Shown: positions 1 to 10,360, counted from the stretch's first letter. The stretch is 19,432 nucleotides of DNA from Rhodospirillaceae bacterium (GCA_018699755.1 JABIRQ010000190.1:1-19432), one strand, 5' to 3'. Notes: generated by a model from the letters alone, not told the origin. Program-made: numbers and translations.

Positions 1-16
1 ACGGGGGGTCGATATC

Positions 17-643
17 ATGGATGCAGTTCGACCGCGCCGGGGCAGCGAAACGCGCGAACGGATTCTAGATATCGCGGAAAGCGCGGTCCTGGAGAAGGGC
101 TTCGCCGCGACCTCGATCGAGGAACTGATCTCCGCCGTCGGCATCACCAAGGGCGGCTTCTTCTACCATTTCAAGGACAAAAGCGAACTGGCCCAAGCCC
201 TGTTGCGCCGCTACATCGAGCGTGAGAACGCTCTGTTCGACGATCTCTTCGCACGGGCAGACGAATTGAACGAGGACCCGCTGCACGGCTTCCTCGTCGC
301 CCTCAAGCTGCTGGCAGAGATGATGGCCGATCTGCCCAATGCGCATCCGGGCTGCCTGGTCGCATCCGTCTGCTATCAGGACCAGCTCTTCAAGCGCGAG
401 GTCCGCGATCTGAACGCCGCCGGCATTCTAGGCTGGCGCCGCCGCTTCCGCGAACGCTTCGACCGCATCGCCGAGCGCTATCCGCCGCGCATCGAGGTCG
501 ATCTCGACCATCTGGCGGACATGCTCGCGGCCTTGGCCGATGGCGGCATTATCCTGTCCAAGGTGACCAAGGACAAAGCCCTGCTGCCCGCCCAGTTCAT
601 GCTCTACCGGGACTTCGTGCGCGCGGTCTTCCTGGGCACCTAG
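17..643 (+). CDS. TetR/AcrR family transcriptional regulator
   Basis: This is a 208-residue one-domain repressor of the usual TetR length. The N-terminal DNA-binding domain is clear: a basic arm, then a helix-turn-helix at about residues 33-52 with the classic TetR recognition segment (ITKGGFFYHFKDKSEL). The C-terminal helical half should bind a small ligand. It carries HPGCLVASVCYQDQLF, a pattern seen in a subgroup of TetR proteins, but the ligand cannot be told from sequence. The start ATG at 17 gives a normal-length arm; upstream sequence is too short to judge the promoter. The gene is convergent with the ABM-domain gene, and the two stop codons share the palindrome CTAG at 640-643. Its target is unknown. 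The acetoacetyl-CoA synthetase operon that points toward it is one candidate, but the regulator does not sit at that operon's promoter. Confidence 0.93.
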   Translation: MDAVRPRRGSETRERILDIAESAVLEKGFAATSIEELISAVGITKGGFFYHFKDKSELAQALLRRYIERENALFDDLFARADELNEDPLHGFLVALKLLAEMMADLPNAHPGCLVASVCYQDQLFKREVRDLNAAGILGWRRRFRERFDRIAERYPPRIEVDLDHLADMLAALADGGIILSKVTKDKALLPAQFMLYRDFVRAVFLGT

Positions 644-963
644 CCCTTCGTTTCGGTCCGGCCCGCCATGTCGTAGTCGCGCAGAACCTCGGCCACGCGG
701 ATGCGGAAATCGGCGAAGATCGCGGTCTTGCCCTCGTCCTGAGCCGCCTGATGGCCCATATGCTCGCGCCAGGCGGCGACGGCCGCCTCGTCGCGCCAGG
801 CCGAGAGGGAGAGATACTTGCCGGGGGTCGTCCGACTCTCGAACCGCTCGACCGAGATGAAGCCCTCGATCTTTTCCAGCTCGGCCCGCAGCTGACCCGC
901 GATCTCGAAATAGCGGTCGGCCCCTTCCTCCTTCGGCCAGACCTCGAACACCACCAGGATCAT
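640..963 (-). CDS. ABM-domain (antibiotic biosynthesis monooxygenase-like) protein
   Basis: This 107-residue protein fits the single-domain dimeric alpha-beta ferredoxin-like fold of the ABM family (Pfam ABM, YgiN/HmoA-like). Seen directly are the opening strand MILVVFEVWP, the central FISVERFESR and the segment YLSLSAWRDEAAVAAWREHMGHQ. The last of these matches the family's 'S.W.d..a...w..h..H' pattern. Family members include cofactor-free quinol monooxygenases, haem-degrading enzymes and proteins of unknown role, so the reaction cannot be assigned. The ATG at 963 has a good ribosome site (GAGGAGA) just upstream. It lies 33 bases downstream of the aminotransferase and is probably the last gene of that operon. 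Its stop overlaps the stop of the convergent TetR gene. Confidence 0.85.
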   Translation of the reverse strand: MILVVFEVWPKEEGADRYFEIAGQLRAELEKIEGFISVERFESRTTPGKYLSLSAWRDEAAVAAWREHMGHQAAQDEGKTAIFADFRIRVAEVLRDYDMAGRTETKG

Positions 964-996
964 GTCGATCTCCTCAACGACATCGTGCCGCCGGCC

Positions 997-2187
997 CTAC
1001 TCGATATAGCTTTCGAGCCGGTCCAGCGCCGTGTTCAGCCGCTCCGGGCTCGACGCGAAACAGGCGCGCAGCCAGCCTTCGCCCTGCTCGCCGAAGGCGA
1101 TGCCGGGGGCCAGGCCGACCTTGGCCTCGCGCACCAGGTCCTTGCAGAACTTGAGGCTGTCGGTCAGCCCCTCGACCGAGAAAAAGGCGTAGAACGCACC
1201 CTCCGGCCGGGCCACGCGAATCTTGGGGTTGGCGTGGAGACGGTTGTAGATGATGTCGCGGTTCTTGCCCCAGCGCGCGACCTGCTCGGCGATGAAGGCG
1301 TCGCCCTGTTCCAGCGCCGCGACGCCGCCGCGCTGCACGAAAGTGGTGGCGCCCGCGACATTGAACTCGTTCAGCATCTCGAGCCTGTTGCCCAGTTCCG
1401 GCGGCGTGACCAGCCAGCCGAGGCGCCAGCCGGTCATCGACCAGGGCTTGGAGAAGGAGTTGACGATGATCAGCCGGTCCTCGGGCGAAGCATGCTCCAG
1501 GAAGGAGGGGGCATGGGGCTGGTCGTAGACCACTCTGGCATAGACCTCGTCCGCGACGACCCAGAGGCCGCGCTCGCGGGCGAAGTCGAGCAGCGCCTTC
1601 TGCTGCTCGCGCGGCATCATCCAGCCGGTCGGGTTGCCCGGAGAGTTGACGAAGATCGCCCGGCTGCGTCCGTCCACCGCGTCGAAAAGCTGGTCGAGAT
1701 CGAGGCTCCAACCGTTCTCGGAGAAGTTCAGGGGCACCGGCTTCTGCACCCCGCCCAACACGTCGATGGTGCCGCGCACGTTGGGCCATTGCGGGGTTGG
1801 GCAGACGATGTTGTCGCCCTCGTCCACCAGAAGCTGCTTGGCCAGCATCATCGCGCTCATGCCGGAGGCGGTGACGGTGACGCGGTCGGCCGCGATATCG
1901 GCGCCGTAGAGCTTCGAATTGTATTTGGCCAGGGCCGCGCGCAGCTCGGGAATGCCTCGGTTGGGGGTGTAGAAGGTGTCGCCCGAGAACATCGCCTCGG
2001 CCGCCGCGTCGCAGATGAACTTCGGCGTCGGCGTGTCCGGCTCGCCGAACCACAGGGCAATGACGCCGGGCACCCCCATGGCGGCGTCCGAAACCTCGCG
2101 GATGCGCGAGGCGGGCATTTCCATGATCCGGGCGCGCAGGCCGGACTCGTGACGGCTCGAATCGGTGGGCGCGGGTTCGACGCTCAT
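997..2187 (-). CDS. Pyridoxal-phosphate aminotransferase, class I/II (aspartate aminotransferase-like)
   Basis: This is a 396-residue fold-type I PLP enzyme. Visible elements in order are the substrate-side GEPDTPTP (about 48-55), NSPGNPTG with Asn185, the cofactor Asp213 and Tyr216 in VVADEVYARVVYD, the Schiff-base Lys247 in SFSKPWSMTGWRLGW, and a C-terminal Arg in WLRACFASSPERL that normally holds the substrate carboxylate. It should exchange an amino group between an amino acid and a 2-oxo acid in the cytoplasm; the substrate is not predictable. The open frame runs upstream to 2493 inside the synthetase gene. The ATG at 2187 is preferred because it follows a purine-rich site (GAGGGAGACTAAGGGG) and gives the usual family length. 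It lies 17 bases after the acetoacetyl-CoA synthetase stop, so co-transcription is likely. Confidence 0.93.
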   Translation of the reverse strand: MSVEPAPTDSSRHESGLRARIMEMPASRIREVSDAAMGVPGVIALWFGEPDTPTPKFICDAAAEAMFSGDTFYTPNRGIPELRAALAKYNSKLYGADIAADRVTVTASGMSAMMLAKQLLVDEGDNIVCPTPQWPNVRGTIDVLGGVQKPVPLNFSENGWSLDLDQLFDAVDGRSRAIFVNSPGNPTGWMMPREQQKALLDFARERGLWVVADEVYARVVYDQPHAPSFLEHASPEDRLIIVNSFSKPWSMTGWRLGWLVTPPELGNRLEMLNEFNVAGATTFVQRGGVAALEQGDAFIAEQVARWGKNRDIIYNRLHANPKIRVARPEGAFYAFFSVEGLTDSLKFCKDLVREAKVGLAPGIAFGEQGEGWLRACFASSPERLNTALDRLESYIE

Positions 2188-2204
2188 CCCCTTAGTCTCC
2201 CTCT

Positions 2205-4157
<1,953 letters not shown>

Positions 4158-4350
4158 GCAATCACTCCCACCTTCCCCAGGGCTTCCACGACGGCGGCAG
4201 AGTGTAGCCTCGCCCCAAGGGCCGGCGAAAGCTTTGCGGCCGCGCCGCCCCCGCCGCCGCCGCCCCGACGCTCACCAGGGTTGCGGCGCCCAGCTGGCTC
4301 CACCGCCCGCGGGCCACTACAGTCGCGCCCGGACCCGGATATGCCTCTCC
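4158..4350. promoter_or_regulatory. Divergent intergenic region with a GCC-rich tract
   Basis: This gap separates the leftward acetoacetyl-CoA synthetase from the rightward transporter operon, so it must hold both promoters. A low-complexity run of CCG/GCC units lies at about 4243-4266. A TACACT hexamer on the minus strand near 4201-4206 could be a -10 box for the synthetase, but no convincing -35 box stands in front of it. A five-codon reading frame (ATG at 4341, TGA at 4356-4358) overlaps the transporter start; it may be chance. No operator palindrome was recognised. Confidence 0.4.
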
Positions 4351-5331
4351 ATGAATGACCGACCCAGCCTCACCGCCCGCTTCGGCGCGATCCCGGCACC
4401 GGTGCGCGGCGCCATATGGGCGACCTTCGCGGCCTGCAGCTTCGCCTGCGGCGCGGCGCTGGTCCGCTACACCTCCCAGACCTTTCACCCTTTCGAGATC
4501 GCCTTCTTCCGCAACTTCTTCGGCCTGCTGTTCATGGCCCCCTGGGTCTTTCGCTCGGGCTTCGGAGCGCTGAAGACGCAGCGTATCGGCCTGTTCAGCC
4601 TGCGCGCCGTCGTCGCCCTGGGGGCGATGCTGTCCTGGTTCAGCGCGCTTTCCCTCATGCCGCTGGGCGAGGCCGTCGCGCTCAGCTTCATCACGCCGAT
4701 CATCGCGACCATCCTGGCGGCGCTCGTGCTGCGCGAGATCGTGCGCCTGCGGCGCTGGAGCGCCGTCGCCATCGGCTTCGTCGGCATGCTCGTGATCCTG
4801 CGCCCCGGCATCGCGGCGATGGACCCGGCCGCCTTCCTGGTGGTGCTGACGGCGCTCTGCTTCGCGACCTCCAGCATCATCGTGAAGACCCTGTCGCGCA
4901 CCGAATCGCCCAACGCGATCGTCACCTGGATGGTGATCTATCTCGCGCCCATCTCGCTCGTCCCCGCCCTCTTCGTCTGGCAGACGCCGAGCCTGGAGAT
5001 GCTTCCTTGGCTCGCCGCGGTGGGCGCGGCCACGACCCTGGGCCATGTCGGGCTGACCCGCGCCTACAACGCGGCCGACGCCTCCTACGTCCAGCCCTTC
5101 CAATATGCCACCCTGCCCTTCGCCGCCCTGATCGGCTATTTCGCCTTCGCCGAGGCGCCGGATGTCTGGACCTGGGTCGGCGCCGGGATCATCGCGGCCT
5201 CGGCCCTCTACATCGCGCGGCGCGAAACCCTCGCGGTCCAGGACAGCACGACCCCCGCCCTGCCCGGCGACGGCTCGGGCACCCGGCCGCCGCGCCGCCG
5301 CGCGGACCACTCCGCCGGGCCCGCGCCGTGA
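4351..5331 (+). CDS. EamA/DMT family transporter (first of a tandem pair)
   Basis: This 326-residue inner-membrane protein of the drug/metabolite transporter superfamily has two EamA repeats and about ten hydrophobic helices. Repeat 1 opens with the helix GAIWATFAACSFACGAALVR and the family-typical HPFEIAFFRNFFGLLFMAPW. LREIVRLRRWSAVAIGFVGMLVILRPG marks the end of repeat 1. The last helices end in LYIARRE, followed by a polar Pro/Arg-rich tail. Members usually export amino acids, purines or other small metabolites; the substrate is not predictable. The open frame extends upstream into the intergenic tract, but the ATG at 4351 begins a normal-length protein. There is no strong ribosome site before it. 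Its TGA overlaps the GTG start of the next, related transporter, which implies translational coupling. Confidence 0.93.
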   Translation: MNDRPSLTARFGAIPAPVRGAIWATFAACSFACGAALVRYTSQTFHPFEIAFFRNFFGLLFMAPWVFRSGFGALKTQRIGLFSLRAVVALGAMLSWFSALSLMPLGEAVALSFITPIIATILAALVLREIVRLRRWSAVAIGFVGMLVILRPGIAAMDPAAFLVVLTALCFATSSIIVKTLSRTESPNAIVTWMVIYLAPISLVPALFVWQTPSLEMLPWLAAVGAATTLGHVGLTRAYNAADASYVQPFQYATLPFAALIGYFAFAEAPDVWTWVGAGIIAASALYIARRETLAVQDSTTPALPGDGSGTRPPRRRADHSAGPAP

Positions 5332-6254
5332 CCGCAACCGTGCCCGAATCCGGCCGGCGCCAGCCCAGCACGGCACTGCGCGCAGCCTTGTGGATGGTCC
5401 TGTCCTCGGCCGCCTTCGCGGGCATGACCGCGACCATCCGCCAGACCACCTTGGAGCTTCACCCCTTCGAGGTCGCCTTCTTCCGCTGCGTCTTCGGCTT
5501 CCTTTTCATGACGCCCTGGCTTCTGCGCGCGGGTATCGGCGCCCTGCGCACCCGCCGCCTGCCGCTCTATATGTTGCGCGCGGTGGTCGGCCTGTTCGCC
5601 ATGATGACCTGGTTCACGGCAATCTCGATCACGCCGATGGCCACCGTGACCTCGCTGTTCTTCGCCGCGACTCTGTTCGCCGCCGCCCTCGCGGTCCTGG
5701 TCCTGCGCGAGAAAGTCGGGCCGCGCCGCTGGGCGGCGCTGGTCGTGGGTTTCGCGGGCGTCCTGGTGATCCTCCGCCCGGGGCTCGACGAAGTCACTCT
5801 CGGCGCCCTGCTCTCTCTCGCCGCGGCCGCGATCGCGGGCGTCTCGATGACCATCGTCAAGCTGCTGTCGCGCACCGAACGGCCGGAGGCGATCGTCACC
5901 TATATGACCCTTCTCCTCATGCCCCTGTCCCTGATCCCCGCCCTGTTCGTCTGGACCTGGCCGAGCCTCGAGGTCCTGCTCTGGCTGGTCGCGGTCTCCG
6001 GTTTCGCGACCGGGGGCCATTGGGGCCTGACCCGGGCCTTCGGCCTTTCGGATTCGACCGCCGTGATGCCTTTCATGTACGCGCAGCTTCCCTTCGTCGC
6101 GGCGATCGGCTTCGTCGCCTATGGCGAGGTGCCGGACCTCTACACCTGGATCGGCGGCGCGATCATCGCCGGCGCGTCGATCTATATTGCGCGCCGGGAA
6201 GCGCGCCGCGCGAAGCAAGCGGCGCGCGTTGACGGAGAAAGGCGCGGCCCCTAA
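5328..6254 (+). CDS. EamA/DMT family transporter (second of a tandem pair)
   Basis: This 308-residue ten-helix DMT transporter is clearly paralogous to the gene before it. Shared blocks include HPFE(V/I)AFFR, LVLRE-V-RRW, VGF-G-LVILRPG, IVK-LSRTE-P-AIVT and I-A-(S/A)-YIARRE. The start is the GTG at 5328 within GTGA, overlapping the stop of the first transporter. This choice removes a long artificial N-terminus that runs in another frame of the first gene. The coupled pair probably arose by tandem duplication. It may function as two separate exporters or as a heteromeric pair. The class V aminotransferase follows after 37 bases, so one transcript is likely. Confidence 0.92.
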   Translation: MTATVPESGRRQPSTALRAALWMVLSSAAFAGMTATIRQTTLELHPFEVAFFRCVFGFLFMTPWLLRAGIGALRTRRLPLYMLRAVVGLFAMMTWFTAISITPMATVTSLFFAATLFAAALAVLVLREKVGPRRWAALVVGFAGVLVILRPGLDEVTLGALLSLAAAAIAGVSMTIVKLLSRTERPEAIVTYMTLLLMPLSLIPALFVWTWPSLEVLLWLVAVSGFATGGHWGLTRAFGLSDSTAVMPFMYAQLPFVAAIGFVAYGEVPDLYTWIGGAIIAGASIYIARREARRAKQAARVDGERRGP

Positions 6255-6291
6255 CCTCCGGCGGCTTCCGCAACTGCCACCGGTCGCCGCC

Positions 6292-7533
6292 ATGCCCGAC
6301 ACGCCCAGCCTCGACCTCGACTTCGTGCGCGGGCATTTCCCGCTGCTGGCGAAGAACGATTTCATCTTCTGCGACAACGCCGCCGGCACCCTGGTGCCGC
6401 GCAGCGTGGCCGCGCGCATGACCGCCTTCATGACCGAATGCCAGGTCCAGCCGAACAACCCCTATCCAGCGTCGGAACTGGCCACCGCGCGCCTGACCGA
6501 AGCCAAGCGCCTGATGGCCGAGATGATCAACGCCACGCCCGAGGAGGTGGTGGTCGGCCATTCGACCACCAACAACGTCTATGTCCTGTCCCACGCCCTG
6601 CGCCCGCTGATGCGCGAGGGCGACGAGGTGATCGTCACCAATCTCGACCACGAGGCCAACAACGGCGCCTGGCGCCGCCTCGCCGAGACCGGCATCACGG
6701 TCAAGGAATGGCGCCTGCGGCCCGAGAACGGCGACCTTCTGCTCGAGGACCTGGACGCCCTGCTGACCGACCGGACGCGCCTAGTCTGCGTCACCCATTG
6801 CTCCAATGTCACGGGGACGGTCAACGACATCGCCGAGATCGCCCGCCGGGCCCATGCCGCCGGCGCCTGGATCTGCGCCGACGGCGTGGCCTACGGTCCC
6901 CATGGCCGGATCGACGTGAAGGCGCTGGACGTCGATATCTATCTCTGCAGCCTCTACAAAATCTACGGCCCGCACCACGCACTGATGTACGTGCGGCGCG
7001 ACTTGATGCTGGAGGCCAAGGGCCAGAACCATTTCTTCATCGGCGAGGACGCCATTCCCGCCAAGCTCAATGTCGGCGGCCACGATTACGAGGTCGTGGC
7101 CTCGACCACCGGCATCGCCGACTATTTCGACGCCCTGCACGATCACCATTTCCCGGGATCGAACCTCGATTTCCATGGCCGGTTGGGTCAGGTCTACGGC
7201 CTCTTCGCGGCCCAGGAGGAGCGCTTGAGCGCGCCGATCCTCGGCGTTTTGACAGCCAAGCCGAACGTACGCGTACTCGGACGAACCGAGGGGGGCCGCG
7301 CGGTCCGCGCCCCGACCTTCACCTTCGCCGTAGAGGGACGCGATCCGGCCGAGATCGTCGCCGCCCTGGGGCGCGAGGGCATCGGCGCGACGGCCGGGCA
7401 TTTCTACGCCTACCGCATCATCGAGGCCCTGGGCCATATGGACGAGGGGGGCGTGGTGCGCATCAGCCTGGTCCATTACAACACGGAGGAAGAGGCGCGG
7501 CGCGTCGCCGAGACGCTGGACCGCATGCTCTGA
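6292..7533 (+). CDS. Class V aminotransferase, cysteine desulfurase-like protein
   Basis: This 413-residue fold-type I PLP enzyme resembles the 'cysteine desulfurase-like' group (TIGR01976 type). Seen are NDFIFCDNAAGTLVP at the start, the PLP-stacking His120 in TNLDHEANNGAW, Asp197 in ICADGVAYGPHG and the Schiff-base Lys223 in CSLYKIYGPHHALMYV. In true SufS/NifS enzymes a catalytic cysteine sits in a loop near residue 370. Here the corresponding stretch is TAGHFYAYRIIEALG with no cysteine, so sulfur transfer to an iron-sulfur scaffold is unlikely. Lyase, epimerase or transaminase activity is possible. The ATG at 6292 was chosen because it gives the family N-terminus (FVRGHFPLL); the frame upstream overlaps the transporter. 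It is followed 31 bases later by the dehydrogenase gene. Confidence 0.9.
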   Translation: MPDTPSLDLDFVRGHFPLLAKNDFIFCDNAAGTLVPRSVAARMTAFMTECQVQPNNPYPASELATARLTEAKRLMAEMINATPEEVVVGHSTTNNVYVLSHALRPLMREGDEVIVTNLDHEANNGAWRRLAETGITVKEWRLRPENGDLLLEDLDALLTDRTRLVCVTHCSNVTGTVNDIAEIARRAHAAGAWICADGVAYGPHGRIDVKALDVDIYLCSLYKIYGPHHALMYVRRDLMLEAKGQNHFFIGEDAIPAKLNVGGHDYEVVASTTGIADYFDALHDHHFPGSNLDFHGRLGQVYGLFAAQEERLSAPILGVLTAKPNVRVLGRTEGGRAVRAPTFTFAVEGRDPAEIVAALGREGIGATAGHFYAYRIIEALGHMDEGGVVRISLVHYNTEEEARRVAETLDRML

Positions 7534-7564
7534 ACCCCATCTTTCGAACGAAGGAGACGAAGCT

Positions 7565-8326
7565 ATGGACGTAAAGGGACATGGCGCGCTCGTGACCGGC
7601 GGCGCCTCCGGCCTGGGGGCGGCGACGGCCAAACGCCTGGCCGCGGCCGGCGCCAAGGTGACGATCCTGGACCTGAACATGGATGCGGGCCAGGCCCTGG
7701 CGAAGGAGATCGGCGGCCTGGCCATCGAATGCGACGTCTCGAACGAGGCCAGCGCCGTGGCCGCCCTGGACGCGGCGCGCACGGCCCACGGCAACGTCCA
7801 TGTCCTGGTCAACTGCGCCGGCATCGCCCCGCCCGCGCGCATCGTCGGGCGCGAAGGGCCCCACGACCTCGCCCAATTCAGCAAGGTCATCCAGGTCAAC
7901 CTGATCGGCACCTTCAACATGCTGCGCCTGGCGGCCGCCGAGATGACCGGCAACGAGCCCCAGGAAGACGGCGAGCGTGGCGTCATCACCATGACCGCGT
8001 CGGTCGCGGCCTTCGAGGGCCAGATCGGCCAGGCCGCCTATTCCGCGTCGAAGGGCGGCGTCGTCGCCCTGACCCTGCCGGCGGCGCGGGAATTCGCGCG
8101 CTTCGGCGTGCGGGTCGCGACCATCGCGCCGGGCCTTTTCGCCACGCCGCTCTTCTACACCCTGTCGCAGGAGGCCCAGGACAGCCTCGCCGCCAGCGTG
8201 CCCTATCCCCAGCGCTTCGGCGATCCGGACGAATACGCCCGCCTGGCCATGCATATCGTCGAGAACCGCATGATCAACGGCGAGACCATCCGCCTCGACG
8301 GCGCCATCCGCATGGCGCCAAAATAG
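7565..8326 (+). CDS. SDR-family 3-hydroxyacyl-CoA dehydrogenase (HSD10/HSD17B10-like)
   Basis: This 253-residue short-chain dehydrogenase has all classical parts. The NAD-binding glycine motif TGGASGLG is at 11-18, and an Asp follows the second strand (ILDLN), favouring NAD over NADP. NCAG is at 83-86, with the catalytic triad Ser146, Tyr159 and Lys163 in TASVAAFEG and YSASKGG. The C-terminal NGETIRLDGAIRM is the signature of HSD10-type enzymes, which oxidise short 3-hydroxyacyl-CoAs, including 3-hydroxy-2-methylbutyryl-CoA from isoleucine. It probably feeds acetyl-CoA or acetoacetyl-CoA metabolism, in keeping with the nearby acetoacetyl-CoA synthetase. A strong AAGGAG lies 8 bases before the ATG. 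It ends the rightward operon or precedes the PAS membrane gene by 71 bases. Confidence 0.94.
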   Translation: MDVKGHGALVTGGASGLGAATAKRLAAAGAKVTILDLNMDAGQALAKEIGGLAIECDVSNEASAVAALDAARTAHGNVHVLVNCAGIAPPARIVGREGPHDLAQFSKVIQVNLIGTFNMLRLAAAEMTGNEPQEDGERGVITMTASVAAFEGQIGQAAYSASKGGVVALTLPAAREFARFGVRVATIAPGLFATPLFYTLSQEAQDSLAASVPYPQRFGDPDEYARLAMHIVENRMINGETIRLDGAIRMAPK

Positions 8327-8397
8327 CATGGCTTGCCTCCCGCCCCGACCGTTCTAGATCGCCAGAAAAACCGAGACAACCGAACGCGCGGCCCGAT

Positions 8398-8961
8398 ATG
8401 GACCATCGACTGATACGCAGACTAGTCGGCGAAAAGCTGAGGGAGCGCGGCACATACAAAGTCGCCGCCTTCGTCGGCACGCTGATCAACGCCTACGGCC
8501 AAGTCCTGGTGCCCTGGTTCCGCGGCGCGGAGACACCGTTCTCGGCACTCCTTTACGAGCTGGACGTCCGCCCCGCGCTGAGCGTGTTCTCGATCTTCCT
8601 CGCCTATGCGTTTCCGCTCTGCGTAGGCGTCTACTCGAGCGTCGTCAGCCGTTACAGGCTGCGCCGCGTGGAGTCGGTCGCCGATTTTCCGGACCGTAAA
8701 CCGGACCCCGTCTTCCGCGCGAGCAGGAGCGGCCGAATTGTCGAGGCGGGGGCGACCACACTCAGGCTGTTCGAAAGATACGACGTCCAGTCCGCGCAAC
8801 GGATCCTGGGAGAAGCTGTCTGGGCCGAGATCGTGGCCAAAGACGGGCCGGGCTTCGACGGGGAAATCCATTTTGCCGACGAGGGGGCATCCTATGTCGT
8901 CTCCCATGCCCCGACGGCGGACAAAGAGATCAACGTTTACCTGACGCGCCTGACCAAATAG
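8398..8961 (+). CDS. Small membrane protein with a C-terminal PAS-like domain
   Basis: No named family was recognised for the whole 187-residue protein. Two hydrophobic segments (about 21-41 and 58-84) suggest a membrane hairpin. The rest (about 96-187) reads like a cytoplasmic PAS fold: DPVFRASRSGRIVEAG resembles the usual PAS opening, ILGEAVWAEI the central helix, and SYVVSHAPTADKEINVYLTRLTK the closing strands of PAS domains that end in 'iNvY..DiT'. There is no kinase, cyclase or GGDEF output domain; the protein stops right after the PAS. The ATG at 8398 lacks a strong ribosome site. TTGCCT (8334) and TAGATC (near 8356) could form a weak promoter in the 71-base gap upstream. It converges on a PAS-cyclase gene 18 bases away. 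Confidence 0.7.
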   Translation: MDHRLIRRLVGEKLRERGTYKVAAFVGTLINAYGQVLVPWFRGAETPFSALLYELDVRPALSVFSIFLAYAFPLCVGVYSSVVSRYRLRRVESVADFPDRKPDPVFRASRSGRIVEAGATTLRLFERYDVQSAQRILGEAVWAEIVAKDGPGFDGEIHFADEGASYVVSHAPTADKEINVYLTRLTK

Positions 8962-8979
8962 GCCCGGCGACGCCGCGCG

Positions 8980-10253
8980 TCACTCCTGGTCGCCCAGACG
9001 GGCCTCGAACTCCTCCTGAATGCGCTTGAGTTCCTCGATCGCCTCCCCGACGTGGCGATCGTCGATGATGTTGACCTCGACATGCCTGCCGCGCCGCATC
9101 ATCGAGGTTGGACCTACGGTCCCGTCTTTCAAACCATCGAGGCGATAGACCGGGACCGGCTGCACGAACCCCTTCGGCTTGATGTCGCGGACATGTTCGC
9201 CTTGGACGATGTCCTGGATCAGGAGCCAAGTCGATTCGCTTGCCAGGATCGTGTCGGGCTCGGCGGCGGCCTGCAAGCGTGCGGCAAGATTCACCGGCCC
9301 GCCCAGCACGGTGTATTCCAGCCGCTGGTCCGAGCCGAAGTTGCCGACCGTGCAGTAGCCGGTATTGATGCCCATGCGGACACGGACGGGCTTCGAGATG
9401 CCGTGCTCATGCCAGATTGACCGGAGTTCGGCCACCCGTTCGCGCATCCTCAACGCCATGCGGGCGCATTTCATGGCGTCGTTGCGGTCGCCATCCGTCT
9501 CCGGATCGCCGAAGAACACCAGCATGGCATCGCCGATGAACTTATCGATCGTGCCGCCGTGCTCGATGGCGATCTCCGCCATCTCGCCAAGGTAGCGGTT
9601 GATGAGGAATGACAGGCGCTCCGGTTCGATGCCGTCGCAGATCTCCGTGAAGCCCTCGATATCGGAGAAGAAGATCGTCAGGTTCTTGCGCGCGAGGCTT
9701 TGCACGGCACCGCCTTCGCTCCGAAAGATCGAATTGTAGATCTGCGGCGAGAGGTATTTCGCCAAGCGGTTGGCCAGGCTTTCGAACTGCCTCGTCTTCT
9801 CCTCGATGATCGCGTGGTCGCGCAGCTTTTCCTCGAGGAGGCGCTCGCGCTCCCCGAGGAGTTCGAACTCCGCCGTGCGGTCGACAAACTGGCCCTGGAC
9901 TCCGTTGAGATACGAAAAGCTGTCGTCCGCGGTGCGGGTGGAAAGCAGGGAATAGACCTTTTTCTTGCCGTCGATTTTCAGTTCGATCTGGGGGATGAGC
10001 ACATGGCCATTGGCGGCCAAGTCTTCGGAGAACGAGCGGATATGGCGCTGCTCCACGCCGAGCTGCTCGAGCACATCCGGGAAGTAGGCATTCGAGACAT
10101 TGCCGAGCACCGGAAAGAAGGCTCGGAATTGCTCGTTGACCTTATGAATCCGGAGATCGGTGTCGGCGAAATAGGCGGCGGTAATCGCGTTCCGAAAATT
10201 GAAAAACTCAGATCGACGATGTTCGCCCTGTTGAAGAGGTCTTCGATCTGCAT
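8980..10253 (-). CDS. PAS-class III adenylate/guanylate cyclase, N-terminus interrupted by a frameshift
   Basis: This cytoplasmic signalling enzyme makes a cyclic nucleotide from NTP. A PAS-like sensor (AYFADTDLRIHKVNEQFRAFF onward) is followed by a coiled coil (EFELLGERERLLEEKLRDHA) and a class III cyclase domain. The metal Asp residues are in FFSDIEGFT and FIGDAML, the base-selecting Lys in TIDKFIGD and Thr in EYTVLGG, and the transition-state Asn/Arg in VNLAARL. The Lys/Thr pair favours ATP. The best start is the ATG at 10253 (MQIEDLFNRANIVDLS), which is in a different frame from the rest. Adding one T to the coding-strand T-run (plus-strand A5 at 10202-10206) joins the frames into 424 residues. 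No start codon precedes the PAS in the downstream frame outside an overlap with the next gene. It could be a sequencing error, a young mutation or slippage. Confidence 0.88.
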
Positions 10254-10360
10254 GGCGGAGTTCGCCTTCGGGTCGGGATGGTCGACGCCGGCTCGGCCCG
10301 GCGCCGCAGACGCCGATGGTCGCAGCTTTCGCGGGCCGGTCCAAGGGGGCCAAGTCTGGG

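Noticed and set aside
4341..4358. Five-codon leader peptide overlapping the first transporter start
   Set aside because: There is no ribosome site, regulatory codon or hairpin to support it; probably chance.
4162..5376. 404-codon minus-strand open frame opposite the first EamA transporter
   Set aside because: It is highly charged low-complexity translation, antisense to a clear membrane protein.
6292..7533. Assignment as SufS/IscS cysteine desulfurase
   Set aside because: The catalytic Cys loop is replaced by GHFYAYR and no Suf or Isc gene is nearby.
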